From Bacteroides sp. (GTDB lineage: Bacteria > Bacteroidota > Bacteroidia > Bacteroidales > Muribaculaceae), in the NCBI GenBank assembly GCA_014801585.1, contig JAAVDX010000029.1:1-54699 (forward strand): DNA of 54,699 bases, in the 5' to 3' direction. The position numbers and the translations under genes are program-made. Every line of letters begins with the position of its first letter. Position 1 is the stretch's first letter. This document shows, piece by piece, positions 32,629 through 40,296 of the stretch. The notes beneath the pieces were generated by a model. That model was not told the origin of the DNA and ran no database searches. It saw only the letters and a program-made list of their open reading frames with translations.

Positions 32629-33741
32629 TTATTCAGCCTGATTGTTGATCTCTTTATCATTAGGAGTGAGATAATCTTCTATATCCACTCCTATCCAGTC
32701 CATTACATTCAGAGTAGCCTTCACCTCTCCGGCAACGGGTTCCTTACCGTTTCCAAGTATGATGTTATAAAGATGATTGCGCTCAGCTGCTACATATTCA
32801 CCATTAGCTTTAGCGAAGTCTACATCAACTGTGCCGTGATAAATCTTATCTCCATTCTCTCCATGGGATACTTCATACTCGATACGTACGATTGCACTCG
32901 ATTCGGCAGAGTTCTGACGTTCGTAGAGATAGAATGCCTTCTTGATCTCCTCTTTATCCTTACCTTCATTACGGAGGAAATCGGTCGGAAGATCAGTGTG
33001 GGCGTTGCGACCTAATACGATACAATCGGCATCATCCACACTCTGGCATAAAGCTTGAGGGAAAAGAGGGCCGCTTACGGGAGCATTAAGCAGGCGTACC
33101 GAGGTCACTTTCAGGTTGGGAGTCTCATAGCTGATGTCGATACGTGACACGATACGCGTCAACTCTACCTTGCAAGTGAGATTTTCCGCCATAGTGAATA
33201 CCTCTTTTTCATCGCATTTGGCAACTCCGGTCATGGCTATTCCATAGTTGGAAAGGGCATCTGCAGAATTCCCTTCATTCAGGACGAGGCTCGCAGGAGT
33301 CTGCTGAAAAGAGGAGAAGAGCGAACCGATAGCGGGAGACTCTACAGCATCATTGGCTATGAAGCGATAAGTGAAATCACTTCCGATATTCTCAGATGGC
33401 ACGATAATTGTGATTGTGTGATTGTTGGATGAGCCTTTATCCAATTCAAATCCATTAAGACCGGCTGCATCCGACTTGAGTACACGTGTGAGTGTCTCTT
33501 TCCCATCGGCTACCTTATATTCGTAGATCGAAAGGGTATTAATCCGGAACTCGTCTTCAGTGTGGATCTCATCAGCTCGAGTGTAGCCAACTTTCTCACC
33601 GGCAGGCAGACTCAGAGAAAATGTGAGAGTGTTTCCGCCAGTAATCTGATCTGTCGGAACTGCTTCCTCACTGCTGCAGGAACCCGTCAGCAGACCGACC
33701 GCCAAGGCGGACGACAGGAATAGGCATTTCTTAATTTTCAT
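32629..33741 (-). CDS. Fimbrillin-family lipoprotein (major-pilin candidate, FimA/Mfa1-like)
   Basis: 370 residues. Lipobox LLTGSC22 then SSEEAVPTD. N-terminal domain with VGYTRADEIHTEDEFRINTLSIYEY: the Arg in YTRADEI marks the site where lipidated prepilin is cut so that the strand can be donated in a type V pilus. C-terminal region AERNHLYNIILGNG and ATLNVMDWIG is the standard fimbrillin ending (hLYxvxl...v.....i.V.DW). The size matches FimA/Mfa1 major subunits. It is separated by 180 bp from the FimB/Mfa2 gene upstream, with hairpins in the gap, and by 41 bp from the large fimbrillin downstream. Confidence 0.82.
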   Translation of the reverse strand: MKIKKCLFLSSALAVGLLTGSCSSEEAVPTDQITGGNTLTFSLSLPAGEKVGYTRADEIHTEDEFRINTLSIYEYKVADGKETLTRVLKSDAAGLNGFELDKGSSNNHTITIIVPSENIGSDFTYRFIANDAVESPAIGSLFSSFQQTPASLVLNEGNSADALSNYGIAMTGVAKCDEKEVFTMAENLTCKVELTRIVSRIDISYETPNLKVTSVRLLNAPVSGPLFPQALCQSVDDADCIVLGRNAHTDLPTDFLRNEGKDKEEIKKAFYLYERQNSAESSAIVRIEYEVSHGENGDKIYHGTVDVDFAKANGEYVAAERNHLYNIILGNGKEPVAGEVKATLNVMDWIGVDIEDYLTPNDKEINNQAE

Positions 33742-33782
33742 GTTGTGTTGTCAGTTTTAAATTGTTTTTACTTTATCTGTCA

Positions 33783-33830
33783 GCTCCCGATCAGTCGGAA
33801 TATTCCGGACTATCCTGACCTTTCAGGAGC
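33783..33830 (-). promoter_or_regulatory. Branched stem-loop in the FimB-pilin intergenic gap
   Basis: GCTCC (33783-33787) pairs with GGAGC (33826-33830), enclosing GTC-GGAATATTCC-GGAC (palindromic core 33797-33806), while TCCTGA/TCAGGA (33813-33828) forms a competing hairpin. No T-run follows on the minus strand, so a processing or attenuation site that raises pilin over anchor expression is more likely than a terminator. Low-confidence functional reading; the pairing itself is visible. Confidence 0.35.
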
Positions 33831-33921
33831 GAACTGATATTTATAATCTTATTCCCTAAGGGACGAGATTTCTTCAAATAATTGATACGAGTATCCTATA
33901 AAATTGGTCTCTGCTCAAAGG

Positions 33922-34998
33922 TTAGCTGAAGGAGCCACCATCTATCCAATCGTTGACAATACCCTCAATAAGAGGGGTAACGTCAGCTTTTCCGTTACTA
34001 TATAGCGTCACAGATATAGCATACTCTTGAACATGAACCCCGGAGGGCCACCATCCCCATGCAGTGAATGCACGTTGGAGATCGATATCGGGACTTATCT
34101 GTTCACCTTTGTAATATATCCGCAAAGTCGGGATATCCGAGTCCGTGTAACGTAGAGTTACAAAATCGGCATCCAACTCAAAGCCGAGCAGAGGGATAGT
34201 CAGTCGGTGGGTGGATGTGCGGTTTGACACCGGCACAACATAACGATCAGCATCAGCCGACAGCGTTGGATCAAGAGAATAGCGCGAGGGAACGCCACTA
34301 AGTTCCAATTCATAATCCCCATACCCGGGAGGCATGTTAAACCATTCTACCTTCACACGCAGATGACAATGGATATTGTTCATTTCCGTGACCGGCCAGC
34401 CATAATCATCATAGCGACGTCGGAAACCGAGATCGGATATATACCCCTGAGAATCAATCTCAAATTCACTCACCCCCCAGAAGAGTTCATCAGTATTAGA
34501 GAGGGCAATGCCCGAATCAGATGAACCAATCCTTAAAGATGAGAGAGAGGAAGGGAGCCATTTGCCATCGTGAAGCGCGGTTGATTCAAGAGTCAGTTGG
34601 CTTACATGGCCATCACCGCTTTGAATTAACTCACTCCTATCGCTCTGATTCCCCAAATTCACCATCATATATCTACCCGCAGGTATCGCGAGCGTATGAT
34701 ACTGAATATCGCTACCCGGCTCCATCTCCCGGATGAAATTCCCCTCTGAGTCATAGAGTAGATGACGCATAGAGGAGATATGCTGTGAAAACTCATCGAT
34801 GAAATGCGGACGATATACGTAGCGCATCCCGTTGCTAAGGTTACAGCAGGCATCCCGCGGATCATCGAGTGAGCACCCGGTGAGGAGAATCATCTGAAAT
34901 ATTATCGCTATCACTCCCACGATCTTCGGTATCACACGACGCAAACGAATTATGTGTCTGCATGCCGATGTGTCGATATGTCGGATCAATAATATCAC
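33922..34998 (-). CDS. FimB/Mfa2-family fimbrial anchor lipoprotein
   Basis: 358 residues. Start is GTG at 34998, which overlaps the TGA of the preceding gene (GTGA), implying translational coupling; the only later Met (residue 36) would leave too little signal peptide. Hydrophobic segment IVGVIAIIFQMILLTGC with lipobox Cys about 42, then SLDDPRDACC. The body (RPHFIDEFSQHISSMRHLLYD, FRRRYDDYGWPVTEMNNIHCHLRVKVEWF, IDLQRAFTAWGWWPSGVHVQEYAISVTLYSNG) matches the FimB/Mfa2 anchor family that fixes the pilus to the outer membrane and limits its length. Ends near GIVNDWIDGGSFS. It is gene two of the fimbrial operon. Confidence 0.82.
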   Translation of the reverse strand: MILLIRHIDTSACRHIIRLRRVIPKIVGVIAIIFQMILLTGCSLDDPRDACCNLSNGMRYVYRPHFIDEFSQHISSMRHLLYDSEGNFIREMEPGSDIQYHTLAIPAGRYMMVNLGNQSDRSELIQSGDGHVSQLTLESTALHDGKWLPSSLSSLRIGSSDSGIALSNTDELFWGVSEFEIDSQGYISDLGFRRRYDDYGWPVTEMNNIHCHLRVKVEWFNMPPGYGDYELELSGVPSRYSLDPTLSADADRYVVPVSNRTSTHRLTIPLLGFELDADFVTLRYTDSDIPTLRIYYKGEQISPDIDLQRAFTAWGWWPSGVHVQEYAISVTLYSNGKADVTPLIEGIVNDWIDGGSFS

Positions 34999-36383
34999 TT
35001 AGCTATGATTTTCTGAGGGAAACAACCTATTATCTCAATCTCCGTGCGTCGCAGCAATGGCCACACACTACGGGCAAGTTGACGCCATTTTTTTCCTTCC
35101 TCGAGATTTATAAGAAGCCGCTTACGCTGAGCGATATCAGAATTTTCCCGTATGATTTCGACTATCTTCATGTCTTCCCGCTGATTGGGAGACCGATTGC
35201 TCAGAATCCGAATCAGTCCCTCCCAATCCTCTCCTACGCTGTAGACGCAAGTATCAAGACCATAACGTTTGGATAGATACTCAGCGACTAAGGCACTACG
35301 CTTCCGGGAAAGGGTTAGATTATGCCCGGCAGTATATTCCGGCGAGGCATAACCCACTACTCTGACACTCTTTATGCCATCTGTAGAGGATATTTCTTGA
35401 AGCAAGGAATCAAGCCTAAGAAACTCTACCTGATTATTACCAAAGGAAGTATCAACATGGAATTTATCGACCGGATAGCTTACAATAAACCGTATAGTGT
35501 CGAGTCGGACACTATCCATATGTCGCCTCTGAAGGGATGGAATGGAATCTGAGTTGGAGAGGAATATGGAATCGGAAGAATTGGAGATAGAGGGAAGAGA
35601 AGATGAAGGTAAAGGTAAAGGAGCAGGTAATGAAATAGGCAGAGGACTATTAGTTGAGGAATCATCCTTCGAGTCTAAAGCGGAATCTAATTTAATATCC
35701 TCATCCTCTACATTTTTGGGTATATTCCGATGGTTCGGATGAGAATCAAGACTATATGAGAAAGTGACACCACCTTGTGGAACCACTACGTTACGATGAT
35801 TACGCTTGAGACGGGCACCACATTTTCCGCAAGGATATTTATTATAGCGTAAGTAGGCCCAAGCCGCACCGGCATTAAGGTCGATCGACCAGCGACTACC
35901 AAGAGGGATACGATAGCCCCATGTCCCACCAAGTCCGAGGGCAGAACCCTCATAGCGGTAGGATCTCAAGAAACGTATCCAACTTATACCTCCGGCATTA
36001 TAGCGACCATAGAAAATATTTCCACTGAATAAATGACCTTTTTCTATAGAACGTAAATGGTAGACGCCCTTAAGATTCAGCAACCAGTGATGAATTTTGG
36101 GATTAATGCCCGTAGTGTTATTGTCACGACCGGGGAAGTTGAATGCATTATAACCGAATGATGCGCCGGCACTCCAGTGATCAGAGAAATCGACATTGAT
36201 TCCGGCGTTAGGAGTCGTAGTAAGCCAATATAGCGCGTTAGTCTGCAAACTGATATCAAGCGCATCCACCTCGGATGCTCCCCAAAGAAGAAGCACCATG
36301 AGGGTGAGAATCCGCCGGAAACGACGGATACCTAAGTTGAAGACCGGAAAAAGCCTCGGCGAGGCAGTTGCGAAGAAAATCAT
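34995..36383 (-). CDS. DUF3575/OmpA-like outer-membrane protein of the fimbrial operon
   Basis: 462 residues. A hydrophobic N-terminus (ILTLMVLLLWGASEVDA) precedes a DUF3575 beta-barrel domain (about 45-225: LQTNALYWLTTTPNAGINVDFS, GYRIPLGSRWSIDLNAG, CGKCGARLKRNHRN with a Cys-X-X-Cys). A Ser/Pro-rich linker (about 240-300) leads to an OmpA-like peptidoglycan-association domain (VRVVGYASPEYTAGHNLTLSRKRSALVAEYLSKRYG, about 355-395). DUF3575 proteins commonly open FimA-type operons in Bacteroidota and may anchor the pilus machinery to the cell wall. It overlaps the FimB gene by 4 bp. The 400-nt upstream leader contains the structured RNA described separately. Confidence 0.78.
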   Translation of the reverse strand: MIFFATASPRLFPVFNLGIRRFRRILTLMVLLLWGASEVDALDISLQTNALYWLTTTPNAGINVDFSDHWSAGASFGYNAFNFPGRDNNTTGINPKIHHWLLNLKGVYHLRSIEKGHLFSGNIFYGRYNAGGISWIRFLRSYRYEGSALGLGGTWGYRIPLGSRWSIDLNAGAAWAYLRYNKYPCGKCGARLKRNHRNVVVPQGGVTFSYSLDSHPNHRNIPKNVEDEDIKLDSALDSKDDSSTNSPLPISLPAPLPLPSSSLPSISNSSDSIFLSNSDSIPSLQRRHMDSVRLDTIRFIVSYPVDKFHVDTSFGNNQVEFLRLDSLLQEISSTDGIKSVRVVGYASPEYTAGHNLTLSRKRSALVAEYLSKRYGLDTCVYSVGEDWEGLIRILSNRSPNQREDMKIVEIIRENSDIAQRKRLLINLEEGKKWRQLARSVWPLLRRTEIEIIGCFPQKIIAK

Positions 36384-36464
36384 ACTTTCAAGATGCTGAA
36401 AGCGCCGGTCATCGCAACTATCAACCTATTATTCGAAGAATAACCGAAAATGGGAAGAGACTCT

Positions 36465-36609
36465 AAAAAAAGAGCGCGAGACCTAATCTGTTGCCCATTC
36501 CCATGTATTGAGGCCTTCGCATTGCCTATTTAAGTAGGAACGGGCAAACGCAGAAGCCTCACGCGAATATCTGAAGATGCTTCTTGTGCATGCACTCTCG
36601 CGCACGCAC
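36465..36609 (-). ncRNA. Structured RNA candidate with U-tract in the leader of the fimbrial operon
   Basis: Read on the minus strand: a 5' hairpin GUGCGUGC (36609-36602)/GCAUGCAC (36593-36586); a long hairpin with 17 pairs (some G-U and a mismatch) between GAGGCUUCUGC..UUGCC (36560-36543) and GGCAAUGCGAAGGCCUC (36526-36510); its loop CGUUCC (36542-36537) pairs with GGAAUG (36501-36496), forming a pseudoknot; a closing helix GCGCGAGA (36603-36596)/UCUCGCGC (36481-36474); then a run of seven U (36471-36465). The closing helix competes with the 5' hairpin. I do not recognise tmRNA, RNase P, SRP or a known riboswitch by eye; a 6S-like or family-specific RNA is possible. Strand is inferred from the U-tract and promoter. 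Confidence 0.55.
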
Positions 36610-36788
36610 ATTCAACACCATATAAAATTCCCGACAGGCATCTACCTTTTGCCACATTCTTGACTTAAATATTTTGAAAGTTGCGAAGTTTCAATACATC
36701 AAGAATGAGCGTCAGATAAACGCTGGTTATTATGTCCGCAACCCGCCAACATTCCCTCTATGGGGCTTCTGCTAACAGATTACGTCTG

Positions 36789-36822
36789 CAAATTTAGAAT
36801 TTTTTTTTATTCCGTGCAACAA
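36789..36822 (-). promoter_or_regulatory. Candidate promoter of the fimbrial operon and its leader RNA
   Basis: On the minus strand TTG repeats (complement of CAACAA at 36817-36822) and TAAATTTG (36789-36796) are spaced about 20 bp, fitting the Bacteroidota -33/-7 pattern. Predicted start near 36782 gives a leader of about 400 nt before the ATG at 36383. No flanking inverted repeats typical of a phase-variable invertible promoter were found around it. Confidence 0.5.
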
Positions 36823-36967
36823 TATATGAAAAAATTTGGTGTATAGGTCAAAATTATTCGGGAAGAGTTGGGATAAACTTATTTCAACCCCTGCTCGGCG
36901 TGGTAAAGTTTCGACTATATCCGAAACTTTTCATCGGAATCAGAAAATTGATGGGTATAAGTATCTC

Positions 36968-37037
36968 TTTAAAATAAGTTGATATTATCAAGATATCTGA
37001 GAAACACTTTCTTATTTTTAAGAGTTACTTAAAATAA
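36968..37037. repeat. 70-bp dispersed repeat, copy 2
   Basis: Gapless match to 4732-4801 with 61 of 70 identical. It directly abuts the terminator hairpin at 37036-37070 of the CoA-transferase gene. Between it and 36822 lies another hairpin, AAAGTTTCG/CGAAACTTT near 36905-36930. The whole gap 36384-37112 carries no ORF of note. Confidence 0.75.
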
Positions 37038-37070
37038 ATAGCGCGCTCCCGAGCCGGGGGCGCGCTATTT
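37036..37070 (-). terminator. Terminator of the succinate CoA-transferase gene
   Basis: Perfect 11-bp stem AAATAGCGCGC (37036-37046)/GCGCGCTATTT (37060-37070) around TCCCGAGCCGGGG, whose inner CCC/GGG can pair further. It lies 43 bp after the stop at 37113. Confidence 0.85.
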
Positions 37071-37112
37071 ATGATGTAGGGTTATTGCTTTCGTATGAGG
37101 GATGTCAGGATC

Positions 37113-38615
37113 TTAGCAGCCGTATTTGGAGAAGTCGGCCTTGAGCATGTCGCCGGTCTCCATGAATGCCTGATGAAGGGCGAAGCATGCGTAGAGATTG
37201 TTGGGGGTGTGACCACCATTCTTGGAGGCGAGTTTCACGTAATCCCAAAGAAGTTCGCGATATGCGGGATGCGCACAGTTTTCGATGATTGTCTCTGCAC
37301 GCTGGCGGGGATCTTTGCCACGGAGGTCAGCCACACCCTGCTCTGTCACGAGAACTTTCACGCTATGTTCGCTATGGTCGACATGGCTGACCATCGGCAC
37401 GATAGCCGAGATGGCACCATTCTTCTGCACCGACGGACAAGAGAAAATCGAGAGGTAGGCGTTGCGGCAGAAGTCGCCTGAACCGCCGATACCGTTCATC
37501 ATCTTGGAGCCCATCACGTGAGTAGAGTTGACATTACCGAAGATGTCAGCCTCCAGAGCCGTATTCATCGCGATAAGACCGAGTCGGCGCACGATTTCGG
37601 GGCTATTGGAGATTTCTCCGGGACGCATCAGAATCTTGTCGCGGAAGAAGTCGATATTCTCCATGAAGCGAAGCATTGCGTCGTCGGAGAATGTGAGTGC
37701 GCATGTGGATGCGAATTTACATTTACCCTCTTCCATGAGAGTCATCACTGCGTCCTGAATCACCTCCGTATACATCTCGAAGCGCGGGATGTCGGGGTTT
37801 TCGCCAAGTCCGTAGAGCACGGCATTTGCCACATTGCCCACGCCTGACTGAATCGGGAGGAATTCCTTCGGCATCTTACCGGTCTTCAGCTGCTCGGCGA
37901 GGAAACCGCAGACGTTTGCACCGATACGCTCCGTGATTTCATCGGAAGCGGCGAAAGGTTTGATGCTTTCGGAGGCATTAGAGGGTACGATACCGATAAT
38001 CTTCTTCGGATCGATACGCACTACAGTGCTGCCGATGCGATCAGAGGGTTTATAGATAGGGATCTCACGACGGTGAGGAGGATCCAACGGAATGTAATTG
38101 TCGTGGAATCCGCGGAATGATGTCTTGTAGTAGGAACTGTACTCGATGATTACCTTCTTAGCCATCTGAGCAAGAGTCGGGGTCATACCCAGACCTGCAC
38201 CGAGGATAAACTCGCCGTTGGGCGACATCTCCGTCACTTCAATGATCGCTACGTCGATATCGCCGTAGAAACCATAGCGCAGATCCTGAGATACATGACT
38301 CAGATGAGTGTCGAAATAGTGCATTCCGCCACGATTGGCCAGTTTGCGCGCATCGGGATGGCCCTGATAGGGGGTGCGGATTGCAATTGCATCTGCACGC
38401 GCCAGTTCGCCGTCAACGTGATCGTTGGTTGATGCGCCCGTGAAGAGATTGATTTTGAAGGGTTCGCCTTTTTCATGGAGCTCTCTCGCACGCTTTGCAA
38501 GAGCTACAGTTACAACTTTGGGTGTGCCGGAAGCCGTAAAGCCCGACATGCCCACATTGTCACCATTTTTGATGTAGGAGGCAGCTTCTTCTGCCGTAAT
38601 AAATGGGATGCTCAT
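37113..38615 (-). CDS. Succinate CoA-transferase (acetyl-CoA hydrolase/transferase family)
   Basis: 500 residues, family length. It exchanges CoA between succinyl-CoA and acetate (or hydrolyses acyl-CoA), a step linking succinate and acetate formation in fermenting Bacteroidales. Conserved segments: DNVGMSGFTASGTPKVV, LFTGAST, GFYGDIDVAIIEVTEMSPNG, IQSGVGNVANAVLYGL, and the active-site glutamate in ALEADIFGNVNSTHVMG, followed by GIGGSGDF and VTEQGVADLRG. Substrate could be another acyl-CoA; succinate/acetate is the best match to the AarC/Cat1 type. Own promoter box at 38647-38654 and terminator. It is monocistronic and divergent from miaB. Confidence 0.9.
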   Translation of the reverse strand: MSIPFITAEEAASYIKNGDNVGMSGFTASGTPKVVTVALAKRARELHEKGEPFKINLFTGASTNDHVDGELARADAIAIRTPYQGHPDARKLANRGGMHYFDTHLSHVSQDLRYGFYGDIDVAIIEVTEMSPNGEFILGAGLGMTPTLAQMAKKVIIEYSSYYKTSFRGFHDNYIPLDPPHRREIPIYKPSDRIGSTVVRIDPKKIIGIVPSNASESIKPFAASDEITERIGANVCGFLAEQLKTGKMPKEFLPIQSGVGNVANAVLYGLGENPDIPRFEMYTEVIQDAVMTLMEEGKCKFASTCALTFSDDAMLRFMENIDFFRDKILMRPGEISNSPEIVRRLGLIAMNTALEADIFGNVNSTHVMGSKMMNGIGGSGDFCRNAYLSIFSCPSVQKNGAISAIVPMVSHVDHSEHSVKVLVTEQGVADLRGKDPRQRAETIIENCAHPAYRELLWDYVKLASKNGGHTPNNLYACFALHQAFMETGDMLKADFSKYGC

Positions 38616-38646
38616 TTGTAACGTTTAGATTTTATTGGTATTTTTG

Positions 38647-38654
38647 CAAAATTA
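38647..38654 (-). promoter_or_regulatory. -7 box of the CoA-transferase gene
   Basis: CAAAATTA on the plus strand reads TAATTTTG on the minus strand, a TAnnTTTG match 32 bp from the ATG at 38615. The divergent miaB start at 38678 lies only 62 bp away from that ATG, so both promoters overlap in this short gap. Confidence 0.5.
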
Positions 38655-38677
38655 ATAGAATTTTTTGATACTTCTAA

Positions 38678-40054
38678 ATGAACGAACCATTTTTTTTACC
38701 GAAAAACGATAAAAACTGCACTTCGACCAAGAAAGTGCGCATTGAAACCTACGGTTGCCAGATGAATGTGGCGGATTCGGAGGTTGTAGCGGCCATGATG
38801 CAGATGGCGGGATATGATCTTACGGAGACTGATTCCGAGGCGGCTGCCGTATTGCTCAACACTTGTTCGATACGCGACAATGCGGAGCAGAAAATCATCT
38901 CGCGTCTGGCCTATTGGAATGCCCTGCGGCGCAAGTCGGGCCGGAATGTCATCATCGGAGTTATCGGCTGCATGGCCGAGCGTCTTAAAGAGCGTCTGAT
39001 TGAGGATTACGGAGTTGACCTCGTAGCCGGACCCGACGCCTATCTCGACATTCCGAATCTCGTGGCGGCCGCCGAGACAGGCCAAAAGGCTATCAATACC
39101 ATTCTCTCTACGACGGAGACCTATCGCGACGTCATGCCGAAGAGAATCGGAGGGAATGGCGTAAGCGGCTTTATATCCATCATGCGCGGATGCAATAATT
39201 TCTGTTCTTATTGCATCGTGCCCTATACTCGCGGTCGCGAACGTTCCCGCCATCCGGAGAGCATACTTCACGAACTGGCCGATCTGCGCAAACGTGGTTT
39301 CAAAGAGGCTACGTTGCTCGGGCAGAATGTCGACAGTTATAAATTTGAAGATCCGCAGACGGGAGAAGTGACTGATTTCCCGGCTCTTCTCAGCCGGGTA
39401 GCGGAAGCGGCGCCCGACATGCGTATCCGATTCACGACATCCCACCCGAAGGATATGGATGACGCCACTTTGGAGACAATCGCCCGCTATCCTAATCTGG
39501 CGCGTCATATACATCTGCCGGTGCAGAGCGGATCAAATTCCGTATTGAAGTCGATGAATCGTAAATATACCCGCGAATGGTATCTCGATCGCGTAGCCAC
39601 AATCCGACGTATCCTCCCCGACGCCGGCATCACAACCGATCTCTTCACCGGTTTCCACAACGAATCGGAAGAAGATTTCGCCGAGACACTTTCGCTGATG
39701 AAGCTTGTAGGCTTTGACTCCGCTTTCATGTTCAAATATTCCGAACGCCCCGGCACATTTGCCTCCAAGCATCTTCCCGACAACATTCCCGAAGAGGTAA
39801 AAATCGAACGTCTTAACCGGATGATTGCCCTCCAGAACGAACTTTCCCAGGAATCGAACAACGCTGACATCGGCAAGGAGTTTGAAGTGCTTGTCGAGGG
39901 ACGCTCGAAGCGCAATGCCGAGGAACTTTTCGGTCGTACTTCGCAGAATAAGGTGGTAGTCTTCCCGGCAGGGGGACATAAGGCCGGAGATTTCGTAAAG
40001 GTAAAGGTAGATTCCGCTACTTCCGCCACACTCCTCGGTCACGAAATCGACTGA
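38678..40054 (+). CDS. miaB: tRNA-2-methylthio-N6-dimethylallyladenosine synthase
   Basis: 458 residues. MiaB adds a methylthio group at C2 of i6A37 in tRNAs reading UNN codons, using two [4Fe-4S] clusters. The three N-terminal cluster cysteines are in ETYGCQMN, LLNTCSIRD and IGCMAERL; the radical-SAM CxxxCxxC is in RGCNNFCSYCIVPYTRGRERSR; the C-terminal TRAM domain (about 390-455) binds tRNA. The QMNVADSE and DLFTGFHNESEEDF motifs also fit. ATG at 38678 directly follows an AT-rich promoter region shared with the divergent CoA-transferase gene. Followed by a long hairpin terminator at 40127-40208. Confidence 0.97.
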   Translation: MNEPFFLPKNDKNCTSTKKVRIETYGCQMNVADSEVVAAMMQMAGYDLTETDSEAAAVLLNTCSIRDNAEQKIISRLAYWNALRRKSGRNVIIGVIGCMAERLKERLIEDYGVDLVAGPDAYLDIPNLVAAAETGQKAINTILSTTETYRDVMPKRIGGNGVSGFISIMRGCNNFCSYCIVPYTRGRERSRHPESILHELADLRKRGFKEATLLGQNVDSYKFEDPQTGEVTDFPALLSRVAEAAPDMRIRFTTSHPKDMDDATLETIARYPNLARHIHLPVQSGSNSVLKSMNRKYTREWYLDRVATIRRILPDAGITTDLFTGFHNESEEDFAETLSLMKLVGFDSAFMFKYSERPGTFASKHLPDNIPEEVKIERLNRMIALQNELSQESNNADIGKEFEVLVEGRSKRNAEELFGRTSQNKVVVFPAGGHKAGDFVKVKVDSATSATLLGHEID

Positions 40055-40126
40055 GACTAAAGCCTCCAACCCCGGTGTTAACATTATGAGGCGGATTGGA
40101 AACTAAGATAAGCATGTAGAGACATC

Positions 40127-40208
40127 TCCGGGGAGATACTTTCGTCAAGGGACGTGAGCTTTTATGCCCACTCGAACCCTTACCGAAAGTAGCTCCCCGG
40201 ATTTTTTT
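40127..40208 (+). terminator. Large composite hairpin with T-run downstream of miaB
   Basis: TCCGGGGAG (40127-40135) pairs with CTCCCCGGA (40193-40201) and TACTTTCG (40137-40144) with CGAAAGTA (40184-40191), separated by one A/G mismatch; a third helix AAGGG/CCCTT lies inside, around a roughly 25-nt apical region. Seven T follow. It is far larger than a normal terminator; it could be the body of a small RNA with its own terminator. Otherwise 40055-40296 holds no gene. Confidence 0.8.
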
Positions 40209-40296
40209 ATCATAGAAATGAGCAAATGGAGCGCTTGAAGTGTTAATTAATTATAAACTATAAAATTGATTATTAACTCTCGAAGACCAATATACT

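Noticed and set aside
36465-36609. tmRNA, RNase P, SRP RNA
   Set aside because: Length (about 145 nt), absence of a tag reading frame and of the conserved P4 or SRP tetraloop features visible by eye; 6S-like RNA could not be excluded.
36384-36960. Invertible (phase-variable) promoter of the fimbrial operon
   Set aside because: I looked for long inverted repeats flanking the promoter and found only RNA-type hairpins; no recombinase gene is adjacent.
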